12,935 nt of DNA, taken from DATDPY01 sp964395765. Its GTDB lineage: Bacteria; Bacteroidota; Bacteroidia; Cytophagales; Cyclobacteriaceae. The stretch lies in the NCBI GenBank assembly GCA_964395765.1, contig CAYNCU010000123.1, forward strand, positions 1 to 12,935. Reading direction: 5' to 3'. The first letter of the stretch is position 1, and every line of letters starts with the position of its first letter. A program made the position numbers and the translations under genes. Of the stretch, positions 1-6,582 are shown in pieces. Under the pieces are notes generated by a model, which saw nothing but the letters and a program-made list of their open reading frames with translations, made no database searches and was not told the origin of the DNA.

Positions 1-1
1 G

Positions 2-397
2 CAAAAAAGAGGCATCAGTATTAATACCTTTATTTCAAAGGATATTCCTGTGGTTAATGCCGATATTTCATTGATTGATCGTGTCTTGCAAAATCTCATC
101 GATAATGCCATGCGTTTTTGCAAGGAAGGTGATTTCATAAATATCGAACTGAACCTTGATGAACCGGGAAAAGTAAAAATTTCCATCGCCGATTCCGGGG
201 CCGGTATCGACAAAGACGAATTACCGTATATTTTCGAGCGGTACTACAAAGGTGAAAGGCACGGAGGAAGCACCGGGCTGGGTCTGGCCATTGTGAAAAA
301 AATAATCGAACTGCATAAAACCGACATCCGGGTAAATAGTCGGCCCGGGAAGGGAACCATCTTTACCTTTCACCTGCCTGTTGCCACGGCCGTTTAA
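2..397 (+). CDS. Sensor histidine kinase, C-terminal ATPase domain (5' end outside window)
   Basis: This is the ATP-binding end of a two-component sensor kinase, the part that binds ATP and phosphorylates the conserved histidine. The frame is open from base 2, so the GTG at 50 is only an internal valine codon and the gene begins left of the window. The HATPase_c boxes appear in order: N box NLIDNAMRF, G1 box ADSGAGI, F box YIFERYYKG and G2 box GSTGLGLAIVKKI. The protein ends in the usual strand reading GTIFTFHLP. The sensor, any membrane segments and the phospho-accepting histidine are not visible, so its signal and location are unknown. A response regulator is normally adjacent and would be expected upstream, outside the window. 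The gene after it, 84 bases on, is a lipoprotein in the same direction; no clear terminator lies between them. The family call is very secure; any pathway is unknown. Confidence 0.95.
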   Translation, partial: QKRGISINTFISKDIPVVNADISLIDRVLQNLIDNAMRFCKEGDFINIELNLDEPGKVKISIADSGAGIDKDELPYIFERYYKGERHGGSTGLGLAIVKKIIELHKTDIRVNSRPGKGTIFTFHLPVATAV

Positions 398-481
398 ATT
401 ATTATAAATCCTTTAATTTTTCGTGACTTTCCTGTGATACTTATTCGGGAGCTTTGAGGGTGTAACAAAAAATTCATCCTC

Positions 482-1417
482 ATGAAAACTAAATACGTAT
501 TGCCTTTACTTCTTCTCTTTGCCTTTTTCCAGGCTTGTAATAAGGACAAAGTTACGGTCACGCCATTGGATCCGGATACCGCTGGGGATGTTTCGATTGA
601 CCGTTTCAGCAGTGACGCCGCGCACCTGTTTGTAAGGAATTCAGATAACAATTTCCCCGGGCCCAATGACCCTATTGATTTCGACAATATTCCTGCCTTT
701 ATCACTCACGGTCTGGGACCGAAGGGTGAAATGACCACGTATTACAATTTCGACGTACAAAGCCCAAGTCCTGCCGATATCTGGGTATTATTCAAGGAAG
801 GTTCCACGACACCAGTTGACGGCCAGTTGAATATAGTGAATGTTATTCCCGGCGACGCGGGCTACAATGATTTTTGGCTGGTTAACAAGGTAACGGTACC
901 TTCGGATTATGTGGCCAACACCGTTACCAGTTATGATGAAATCATAAAAAAAGGATATTCTATCCAACCAACCACGATGGTTGTCAACTGTCCGATCGTT
1001 CCCAAAGGCTCCACAGCCAGTCTTCGTTATTCTTCCGGGGAAAGCAACCAGCTTACGCGGGGTTGGTACAAGGATAAAGTGGTTTATTATTTTACCTTTA
1101 AGGAAGCGGACCTGATGACAACAGCCGGTTTGGTGCCTGTTTCGGATATTTATGTATCCTTTAATATAAATCCGGACCAGGAAGGTGGCGGTCCGGCGTC
1201 GGGATTCAAGACTGAAGATGGCATGGCCACGGGACAAACCCATAATGTACCCGAAACATTGCCCGGCGATCCGGGTTATTCACCTTTGTGGGATGTAAAC
1301 ATTTATGACAATGCCGATTTCGGAATGGTAAGCAACCTGGCTACGGCCACCGGTGCCAATATTCTTGCCGAAGGCGCAGTAATAGTCAATTGTCCCATTG
1401 TATCCGTTCAGCAATAA
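482..1417 (+). CDS. Lipoprotein of unknown function with two tandem related modules
   Basis: A 311-residue predicted lipoprotein that I do not recognise by name. The N-terminus has a lysine, a hydrophobic run and a lipobox FQAC with the lipidated cysteine at residue 19, so the mature protein should be anchored to the outer membrane or inner-membrane periplasmic face. The residues after the cysteine (NKDK) are lysine/acid rich, loosely like Bacteroidota surface-export signals. The rest is two copies of one module. Copy 1 covers about residues 86-173 and copy 2 about 200-307. Each has YYxF, then P-x-(S/A)-DI-x-V-x-F, then PGDxGYxxxW (123-132 and 261-270), and ends in VNCPIV (168-173 and 302-307), with the only mature-chain cysteines at 170 and 304. 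No catalytic motif is evident. The msrBA gene follows 72 bases downstream on the same strand, so co-transcription is possible but not shown. The ATG at 482 puts the signal peptide at the very start, which supports it. Confidence 0.85.
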   Translation: MKTKYVLPLLLLFAFFQACNKDKVTVTPLDPDTAGDVSIDRFSSDAAHLFVRNSDNNFPGPNDPIDFDNIPAFITHGLGPKGEMTTYYNFDVQSPSPADIWVLFKEGSTTPVDGQLNIVNVIPGDAGYNDFWLVNKVTVPSDYVANTVTSYDEIIKKGYSIQPTTMVVNCPIVPKGSTASLRYSSGESNQLTRGWYKDKVVYYFTFKEADLMTTAGLVPVSDIYVSFNINPDQEGGGPASGFKTEDGMATGQTHNVPETLPGDPGYSPLWDVNIYDNADFGMVSNLATATGANILAEGAVIVNCPIVSVQQ

Positions 1418-1489
1418 AGGTGAAGGTCAATAAATAATTAATAAACAATTTTAAAATCTGGTTAGTATTAATATAAAAATCAAACAACA

Positions 1490-2476
1490 ATGATCTTCAA
1501 GATTAAATCAGCACTTTATACCCTGCTTATACTTCTGCCGGTATTAACGGCCTGTTCACAGGGAAAAACGGATAAAATGGCTGAAAACAATGATCCGGCG
1601 ACAACTCCATCCGACACCAGTGTTCATTACAGGAAGCTGACCCCTGCTGAGAAAGCAGTGATTATTGACAAAGGAACTGAAGCGCCGTTTACCGGGAAAT
1701 ACGATAACTTTTTCGGCAAGGGAGTATACGTCTGCAAACGATGCGGCGCACCCTTATTCCGTTCAAACGATAAATTCAAATCCAATTGCGGCTGGCCGAG
1801 TTTTGACGACGCCATTCCGGGAGCAATAAAAAGAGTACCCGATCCGGATGGTATCCGGACAGAAATCGAATGCGCAAGATGCGGCGCCCACCTCGGTCAT
1901 GTATTTTTCGGGGAAGGATTTACCAGCAAGGATGTAAGGAATTGCGTGAATTCAATTTCCCTGGTATTTATTCCCGATTCCACTGCCGAAGCCAGGCTGG
2001 ATACAGCCATCTTCGCCGGTGGATGTTTCTGGGGTGTACAGTATTTCCTTGAAAAAGCCCCCGGGGTTGTTTCTTCCGAAGTCGGTTATTGCGGTGGCAA
2101 GGTTAAAAACCCAAGTTATATGCTGGTATGCAGTCATACCACCAATTATGCCGAATCGGTAAGAGTAATTTACGATCCGTCGCAAACCTCTTATGAAAAA
2201 CTGGCCAAATATTTCTTTGACATTCATGATCCTACGCAGGTTAACCGGCAGGGCCCCGACATAGGCGAAAATTACCGTTCGGAAGTTTTCTATCTGAATA
2301 AGGACCAGAAAATGATAGCCGAAAACCTGATCAGTGAACTCAAGACAAAAGGATATGATGTTGCCACAAGAGTTGAACCGGCCACTACTTTCTGGCGCGC
2401 GGAGGATTATCACCAGTTATATTACGATAAGGAAGGCGGTACGCCCTATTGTCATAAATATGTAGACCGATTTTAA
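1490..2476 (+). CDS. msrAB: Bifunctional peptide methionine sulfoxide reductase MsrB-MsrA, lipoprotein
   Basis: Repairs oxidised methionine in proteins: the MsrB half reduces the R-sulfoxide, the MsrA half the S-sulfoxide. A signal peptide with lipobox LTAC (lipidated Cys22) indicates that it works in the cell envelope. MsrB spans about residues 46-162: zinc cysteines C82/C85 and C128/C131, CGWPSF at 100-105, and catalytic C152 in RNCVNS. MsrA spans about 171-328: catalytic C179 in GGCFWG, GYCGG at 199-203, HDPTQVNRQG at 246-255 and YRSEVFY. C201, C214 and C321 are possible resolving cysteines. The order MsrB then MsrA is the reverse of the MsrA-MsrB order in Neisseria PilB; no thioredoxin domain is attached, so reductant must come from another protein. 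Oddity: the usual TGHAE segment reads TNYAE (218-222); the acidic residue is kept, glycine and histidine are not. Transcription probably ends at the hairpin at 2506-2569. Confidence 0.96.
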   Translation: MIFKIKSALYTLLILLPVLTACSQGKTDKMAENNDPATTPSDTSVHYRKLTPAEKAVIIDKGTEAPFTGKYDNFFGKGVYVCKRCGAPLFRSNDKFKSNCGWPSFDDAIPGAIKRVPDPDGIRTEIECARCGAHLGHVFFGEGFTSKDVRNCVNSISLVFIPDSTAEARLDTAIFAGGCFWGVQYFLEKAPGVVSSEVGYCGGKVKNPSYMLVCSHTTNYAESVRVIYDPSQTSYEKLAKYFFDIHDPTQVNRQGPDIGENYRSEVFYLNKDQKMIAENLISELKTKGYDVATRVEPATTFWRAEDYHQLYYDKEGGTPYCHKYVDRF

Positions 2477-2505
2477 AAATCGAGCCGGGATCATTGCTTA
2501 ATGAT

Positions 2506-2569
2506 AATTGAGCATTGCCTATTGAGAGTAAAAATGAAATACTCAGTAATCAATATACAATGCTCAATT
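2506..2569. terminator. Large hairpin between converging genes, likely bidirectional terminator
   Basis: A perfect 12-base inverted repeat, AATTGAGCATTG at 2506-2517 and CAATGCTCAATT at 2558-2569, encloses 40 bases that contain a further partial pairing (GAGTA near 2525 with TACTC near 2540). On the + strand the right arm runs into a T-rich tract (TTTTTATTTT), as expected for a terminator of msrBA. On the - strand it begins 6 bases after the M14 peptidase stop codon, but with a less pure T tract. A smaller stem, TCATT/AATGA with loop GCTT, sits just upstream at 2491-2504. The long, AT-rich, self-similar form also resembles dispersed intergenic palindromes; this needs a genome to test. Confidence 0.7.
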
Positions 2570-2575
2570 TTTATT

Positions 2576-5107
2576 TTACCAGGGCATAAACAAAGCATTG
2601 GCGAACAGCATTTTTCCTTCTTCCCAGAAATCCCTGAACAAAGGATCGTCAACCATATAAACTACGGAGCCCCGGTTATTATTTTCGACTCCGAATTCAA
2701 GCGCATTTACAAGTTTGGATTTCGTATTACTTCCGGCATAGCCTTCCACTCTGCTTTTTGAATTTTTTATCACTCCGACATTAAAACCTTTGGCAAGCAT
2801 GGCATAGCGGTCATTGGATTGTTTTAAGGAATAGTAGAATGAAGGGTATCCAAATGCAAGTGGATGTGAGTTATCAAGGCTTACCCTGAAAATTCCACCC
2901 GAAATTACATCCTTCAGGTCATTGCGTTCCTTGTTTTCAAAAGTTACCCATGGTGAATTTTCAAGGGTCATTTTTTGAATCATTACTTTTTCGGAGTCGT
3001 TTAAATAGGTTTTCAGACCGAATTTCTCCTTATCGGCAAATGATTCAAGCGCATCTCCTTCCAGGATAAGCCTCCCGCCTTTGGCAACCCATTCATTCAG
3101 CGATTTCAGGTAATCATCGTCAAAGTACTTATTATAATTTCCGGAAGGGATGATGAGGACATCCACCCGTGACAGGTCGGATTGTTTGAGATAAGAAGTA
3201 TTGATCCTGTGGACGGGAAAGTCGATTTCATGATCCATAAAATACCATATTTCGCCGCATTCTCCGGAATAGACATCATCTCCGGTCAGCAATGCGATAT
3301 AGGGTTTTTTAATATAGCGGAAGTCTTTCGATCCCATATCATCTCCTTCCGTCGACATACCGGAGATTAAAGCAACCAATTGCCCGGGATAGATCCGGTT
3401 AAAACGGTTATATAATTGGTTAATCGTTTCTCCCTGGTTTCGGTTATCTGCTTCCATGACGAAGAAACTTCCCCTGGCAAACCGGATGTTCTTAAACTGA
3501 ACCGGTAAAATATTAGTGCGGATCTTTAATCCCGATTGCAATAAAACCGCCATCAGCCGAATAGCATCCAGACCTTCCCCGGGAATAGCAAATGCATACA
3601 TATTCCCTGATGAGGTTTCATGTATATTTTTTTCTACAGGAGGGATAGTTGTATATTTTATATCCTCGTTCATGCCATAGGCATTGATACCATAGGCATA
3701 AGGCACCGACCAGGCGGTTATATCATACGTCAGGGAATCTTCAAGCCTGGATTGAGGTTCGAAAAGAACTTCAGTCAATTTCTCTTTGGGTTGCAGGCCC
3801 GGGATGACAAGATCACCAATGTGAATATTAACCGGTACAATTTTATTCGCGTTGTAGTCATACGCATTATAATTTTTGGTTTCCTCAGCGTATCCGTATT
3901 TAATTTTATGAAATTCCAGCAGGCGTTTTATTTTATTGATTTTATAGGTAGGATTGGAAACGGGAATAATATAATCCCGGTATTTTGGCTTAAATCCATT
4001 GTTTTTGAAATCATAATAATTCCGGAAATTGTCCAGTAATGCTTGCTCATTATTGACTGCTGTTTCTATCGTGGAAAGCCCGGATGTTGTATGCTGCATA
4101 ATCCTGTCTTTCAGGGTTAAGGTATCGCCGGTTTCGAGGATCACCTGCAATCCTGCCCTTTCTCCTCCGGCCACCTCATAGGTCATACCGACGGACCCGC
4201 TGAACATCGGATAGGTATCTCCATAACCGGGATAATAAAGATCATAGACTTGTTGGGTAAAATACCGCCAGCCATGAGCGTCAAAATGTTTCGCATTATT
4301 TTCACCGATGACCTGTTGAAAATTTCTTTGCCATGGGGTGATCATTTCGTGGTAGGGTTTGGCTGCCGGGGCAAAATAATAAGGATTGTTTATTTCCTGT
4401 TCGTGGAAATCAACGTGGATCTGGGGAAGCCACTCGTTAAATATTTTTACCCGGTTTTCAGTTTCTTTTTGGGTAACCCATGCCCAGTCACGGTTCAGAT
4501 CGAAATAATAATGATTTACTCTTCCTCCCGGCCAGGGTTCATGATGTTCCTCGGATTGGATCCCCGGGTCCGGTTCTTCACCCGACTGCTGCTCGAACCA
4601 GCTGACATAACGCTCCCTTCCGTCAGGGTTGAGACATGGATCTATTATAATGATGGCATTATTCAGCCAGTTGTCATGGTCTTTATCCTTATGATTTACC
4701 AGTTGCCAGGCGGTTTCCATCGCTGCCTCACTGGAGCTCGGCTCATTTCCGTGAATATTATAGCTTAGCCACACAATTACTTTGGGAGAGGTGTTCGCCG
4801 GACTCTCGTCCATACCTGCCAGCGATAGGTTTTCCCTTCTTAATAAATCAAGATTACTAATATTCCCCGCTGAAGATATGACGGCAATCACCTGGGCCCT
4901 GTGCTCGCAGGTGGTACCATATTGAATTAATACTAAATTATCACTGGTCGAATCCAGCCGTTTGAAGTAACTTAATATTTCGTGGTAATGCGTGTAGCGG
5001 CTTCCGGCTTCATACCCCAGGAATTGTTCCGGCGAAGGTGGTTGAGGCATTGCCTTGCAGATCGTCAGTAGCAGGCAGGAAACGCTGACTAAAATTTTTT
5101 TTAACAT
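2576..5107 (-). CDS. Secreted M14 family zinc carboxypeptidase with C-terminal glutaminase-like domain
   Basis: An 843-residue exported metallopeptidase that probably trims peptides or proteins from the C-terminus outside the cytoplasm. Residues 1-19 form a signal peptide, probably cut after CKA; the LTIC sequence is a poor lipobox. The M14 domain covers about 35-350. Zinc ligands appear as H119 and E122 in NIHGNEPSSSEA, plus H235 (or H231) in HVDFHEQ. DLNRDW (203-208) matches the substrate-binding Asn-Arg of the family, and E311 in MTYEVAGG is the probable catalytic glutamate. So the active site looks complete. The middle (about 370-590) has no motif I recognise. Residues about 602-695 (YIALLTGDD..., VDVLIIPSG, WVAKGGRLILEGD) look like a class I glutaminase/ThuA-type flavodoxin-like fold, often found at the end of such large Bacteroidota M14 proteins. 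It is a single gene, divergent from the receiver gene at 5252; the true substrate cannot be read from sequence. Confidence 0.93.
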   Translation of the reverse strand: MLKKILVSVSCLLLTICKAMPQPPSPEQFLGYEAGSRYTHYHEILSYFKRLDSTSDNLVLIQYGTTCEHRAQVIAVISSAGNISNLDLLRRENLSLAGMDESPANTSPKVIVWLSYNIHGNEPSSSEAAMETAWQLVNHKDKDHDNWLNNAIIIIDPCLNPDGRERYVSWFEQQSGEEPDPGIQSEEHHEPWPGGRVNHYYFDLNRDWAWVTQKETENRVKIFNEWLPQIHVDFHEQEINNPYYFAPAAKPYHEMITPWQRNFQQVIGENNAKHFDAHGWRYFTQQVYDLYYPGYGDTYPMFSGSVGMTYEVAGGERAGLQVILETGDTLTLKDRIMQHTTSGLSTIETAVNNEQALLDNFRNYYDFKNNGFKPKYRDYIIPVSNPTYKINKIKRLLEFHKIKYGYAEETKNYNAYDYNANKIVPVNIHIGDLVIPGLQPKEKLTEVLFEPQSRLEDSLTYDITAWSVPYAYGINAYGMNEDIKYTTIPPVEKNIHETSSGNMYAFAIPGEGLDAIRLMAVLLQSGLKIRTNILPVQFKNIRFARGSFFVMEADNRNQGETINQLYNRFNRIYPGQLVALISGMSTEGDDMGSKDFRYIKKPYIALLTGDDVYSGECGEIWYFMDHEIDFPVHRINTSYLKQSDLSRVDVLIIPSGNYNKYFDDDYLKSLNEWVAKGGRLILEGDALESFADKEKFGLKTYLNDSEKVMIQKMTLENSPWVTFENKERNDLKDVISGGIFRVSLDNSHPLAFGYPSFYYSLKQSNDRYAMLAKGFNVGVIKNSKSRVEGYAGSNTKSKLVNALEFGVENNNRGSVVYMVDDPLFRDFWEEGKMLFANALFMPW

Positions 5108-5131
5108 CCTTTCTTATTTTTCTGAATTAAA

Positions 5132-5161
5132 CTAAAAAACGGCCTAATATGCTAAAAAACG
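5132..5161. repeat. Two direct copies of CTAAAAAACG, 20 bases apart
   Basis: CTAAAAAACG occurs at 5132-5141 and again at 5152-5161, start to start exactly 20 bases, about two helical turns. The pair lies in the divergent promoter region, 25 bases upstream of the M14 start codon and about 40 bases upstream of the receiver promoter. Spacing on one face of the helix fits binding of a tandem regulator such as a response regulator, but the bases are A-rich and chance is possible. Confidence 0.4.
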
Positions 5162-5200
5162 ATCAAATGAAATTATTAATGGTTATTTAACTTTTCCTAT

Positions 5201-5232
5201 TTTGAATTTAAACCATATTTTTTGCATCTTTG
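5201..5232 (+). promoter_or_regulatory. Bacteroidota-type housekeeping promoter for the receiver gene
   Basis: TTTG at 5201-5204 matches the -33 element and CATCTTTG at 5225-5232 matches the -7 element TAnnTTTG at five of its six fixed positions. The gap between them is 20 bases, inside the 17-23 expected for the primary sigma factor of this phylum. The start codon of the receiver gene lies 20 bases beyond, giving a short leader. This is the clearest promoter in the window. Confidence 0.65.
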
Positions 5233-5251
5233 AAAGGGACTTAAAAGTGTT

Positions 5252-5641
5252 ATGCAAAGAATTTTTTTAATTGAGGACGATCCGGTCTATGCGGAGTTTC
5301 TTAAAAAATCCCTTGAAAGGGGCAAAACTTTTACTGTTCAGGTGTTTCAGAATGCCGAAAAATGCCTGAAAGCGCTTGATAGTGAAATCGATCCTAACTA
5401 CATAATTATTGACTATTTTCTTCCTGGCATGAGCGGGATAGAGCTTTATAAAAAATTGCGTCAGCAAAAGGTAAAAGCTATGATGGTAATTCTCAGCTCC
5501 AATACCGACGGCTCCCTGGTTGTCGATCTCGTAAAACAAGGGGTCAGGAATTACGTGGTAAAAGATGAAAATGTTATGGATTCCCTACAGTCGATCTTTG
5601 ATGAAAACCCCGATAAGCTGATCGATATCTATTCTTCCTGA
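5252..5641 (+). CDS. Stand-alone response regulator receiver (CheY-like)
   Basis: A 129-residue protein consisting only of a phosphoreceiver domain, so it can act by protein contact or as a relay but not by binding DNA itself. The acidic pocket is D9-D10 (LIEDD), the phospho-accepting aspartate is D54 in DYFLPGMSG, the switch serine is S82 or S83 in VILSSNT, and Y101 with K104 in YVVKDE forms the C-terminal switch. All key residues are present, so it should be phosphorylatable. The ATG at 5252 gives the expected beta-1 strand at once and lies just behind a good promoter (5201-5232). It is convergent with the cytosolic histidine kinase at 5657-6373, 15 bases away, which suggests that they are partners despite being on opposite strands. 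No output domain is encoded next to it; the downstream target is unknown. Confidence 0.94.
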   Translation: MQRIFLIEDDPVYAEFLKKSLERGKTFTVQVFQNAEKCLKALDSEIDPNYIIIDYFLPGMSGIELYKKLRQQKVKAMMVILSSNTDGSLVVDLVKQGVRNYVVKDENVMDSLQSIFDENPDKLIDIYSS

Positions 5642-5656
5642 ATTAATTGGAGGTGC

Positions 5657-6373
5657 TCAGATAATTACCGTTACCGTAATCCCTCCGCTTTCTTCGTTCC
5701 TGGCAAAAATTTTACCCTCTATCATTTTCATAAATTCTGAAGCCAGGTACATTCCCAGCCCGGTAGTTGATTCACCCAACGTGGGCTTTGTGCTTAGTTT
5801 TTGAAATTTCTTGAAGATCAAGCGCAATTCCTCTTCCGGAATTCCCGGACCATGATCGGTCACGGTAATAATATTTTTCCCCTCTTCAAGCCCCTGCCCG
5901 ACTTCAACCTGCGATCCGGGGACTGAATACTTGATGGCATTGGAAAGCACGATATCCATCACTTTTAAAAAAATTATTTTATCGGCAAAAATCTCCGAAT
6001 CCGGCTCACGGCCTTCATAAATAACCGTTATCTTTTTAATTACCGATTGTATCGTAAAATTTCTGATGGCGCGTTGTATGGCTTTTTGAATGGAAAATTT
6101 TTCGGGGTTCAGCGTAATATTTCCGTTATCCAGGCTTCTGGAATCATGAAGGTTTTTAATCATTTCCGTTCCTCCCAGCACAGCCATATACATTTTGTCG
6201 ATATATTCTTTTTGACGTGCAGGAATCTGGGCGGCTTCCATTTCGAACATTTGTATCAAAGCGAATAACTGTGCAAATGGCGAGCGGATATCATGGGAAA
6301 TAATCTTAAGAAGGTTATTTTTTTCCTCGGTAAGTCTGGCAATTATCTCATCTTTATTCAGGCTCTCATCCAT
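5657..6373 (-). CDS. Sensorless cytosolic histidine kinase (HisKA + HATPase_c)
   Basis: A 238-residue minimal histidine kinase: a short N-terminal helix, the dimerisation and phosphotransfer domain, and the ATPase domain, with no membrane segment, PAS or GAF domain visible. The phospho-accepting residue is H27 in ISHDIRSPF. The ATPase boxes are the N box at N145 (VLSNAIKY), the G1 box DHGPGIPEEE (173-182), the F-type segment FKKFQKLS (187-194) and the G2 box TTGLGMYLA (203-211). It should therefore be soluble and take its signal through the N-terminal helix or a partner. The ATG at 6373 is the only reasonable start: upstream in frame there are no ATG/GTG/TTG codons before a stop. Its gene runs towards the single receiver gene at 5252-5641, its likely partner. 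It diverges from fadN, 209 bases away. Confidence 0.94.
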   Translation of the reverse strand: MDESLNKDEIIARLTEEKNNLLKIISHDIRSPFAQLFALIQMFEMEAAQIPARQKEYIDKMYMAVLGGTEMIKNLHDSRSLDNGNITLNPEKFSIQKAIQRAIRNFTIQSVIKKITVIYEGREPDSEIFADKIIFLKVMDIVLSNAIKYSVPGSQVEVGQGLEEGKNIITVTDHGPGIPEEELRLIFKKFQKLSTKPTLGESTTGLGMYLASEFMKMIEGKIFARNEESGGITVTVII

Positions 6374-6434
6374 ATTAAAACTTATAAAAATAAATCACAG
6401 CTAAGGCCAGGATCTTAAAAATCGACGGCCTGCA

Positions 6435-6450
6435 TGTAAATATATGTACA
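6435..6450. promoter_or_regulatory. Imperfect 16-base palindrome between kinase gene and fadN
   Basis: TGTAAATATATGTACA matches its own reverse complement at 14 of 16 bases. It lies in the divergent gap between the histidine kinase and fadN, 61 bases upstream of the kinase start codon. It could be an operator, but the A/T content makes chance matches likely, and no regulator gene is in view. Confidence 0.25.
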
Positions 6451-6529
6451 ATGAATTAATTTTCACCTCTGAATGATCTTCAACATTCTCCGGTATCTTG
6501 TGTAAATTGAAATGCCGGGAAGACCGGGG

Positions 6530-6541
6530 CCTGTTAACAGG
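6530..6541. promoter_or_regulatory. Perfect palindrome CCTGTTAACAGG, candidate operator of fadN-fadA
   Basis: A 12-base perfect palindrome ends 41 bases before the fadN start codon. A weak -7-like element, TAATTTTT at 6556-6563, lies 14 bases further on, so the palindrome would cover the -33 region of a promoter there. That is the position of a repressor operator. Beta-oxidation genes are commonly repressed by TetR-, GntR- or MarR-type regulators that bind palindromes and respond to acyl-CoA. The link here is inference: no regulator gene is visible and the promoter match is partial. A GC-rich imperfect stem (CCGGTAT 6490-6496 with ATGCCGG 6512-6518) lies just upstream. Confidence 0.4.
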
Positions 6542-6582
6542 TCGGGAACAGAAAATAATTTTTTAGCTTAATTGAACAGTTT

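Noticed and set aside
50..397. A short kinase-like gene starting at GTG 50
   Set aside because: The frame is open back to the window edge and the upstream codons continue the protein, so this is the tail of a longer gene.
461..466. TGTAAC ahead of the first lipoprotein, like an extracytoplasmic sigma -35 element
   Set aside because: It lies only 15 bases before the start codon, leaving no room for a -10 element and a leader.
788..1243. 151-codon open frame antisense to the lipoprotein
   Set aside because: No recognisable domain, and the + strand has a signal peptide and a clear internal duplication.
2501..2761. Open + strand frame over the hairpin and the end of the M14 gene
   Set aside because: Half of it is the palindromic element and half is antisense to the peptidase; the protein resembles nothing and has cysteine/isoleucine-rich repeat-derived sequence.
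3620..4768. Two long + strand frames (3620-4039, 4250-4768) inside the M14 gene
   Set aside because: Both are antisense shadows of a well-supported peptidase and have improbable isoleucine/phenylalanine-rich content.
5647..5654. TTGGAGGT, a Shine-Dalgarno-like sequence between receiver and kinase genes
   Set aside because: No start codon or open frame follows it on the + strand, and other genes here do not use Shine-Dalgarno sites.
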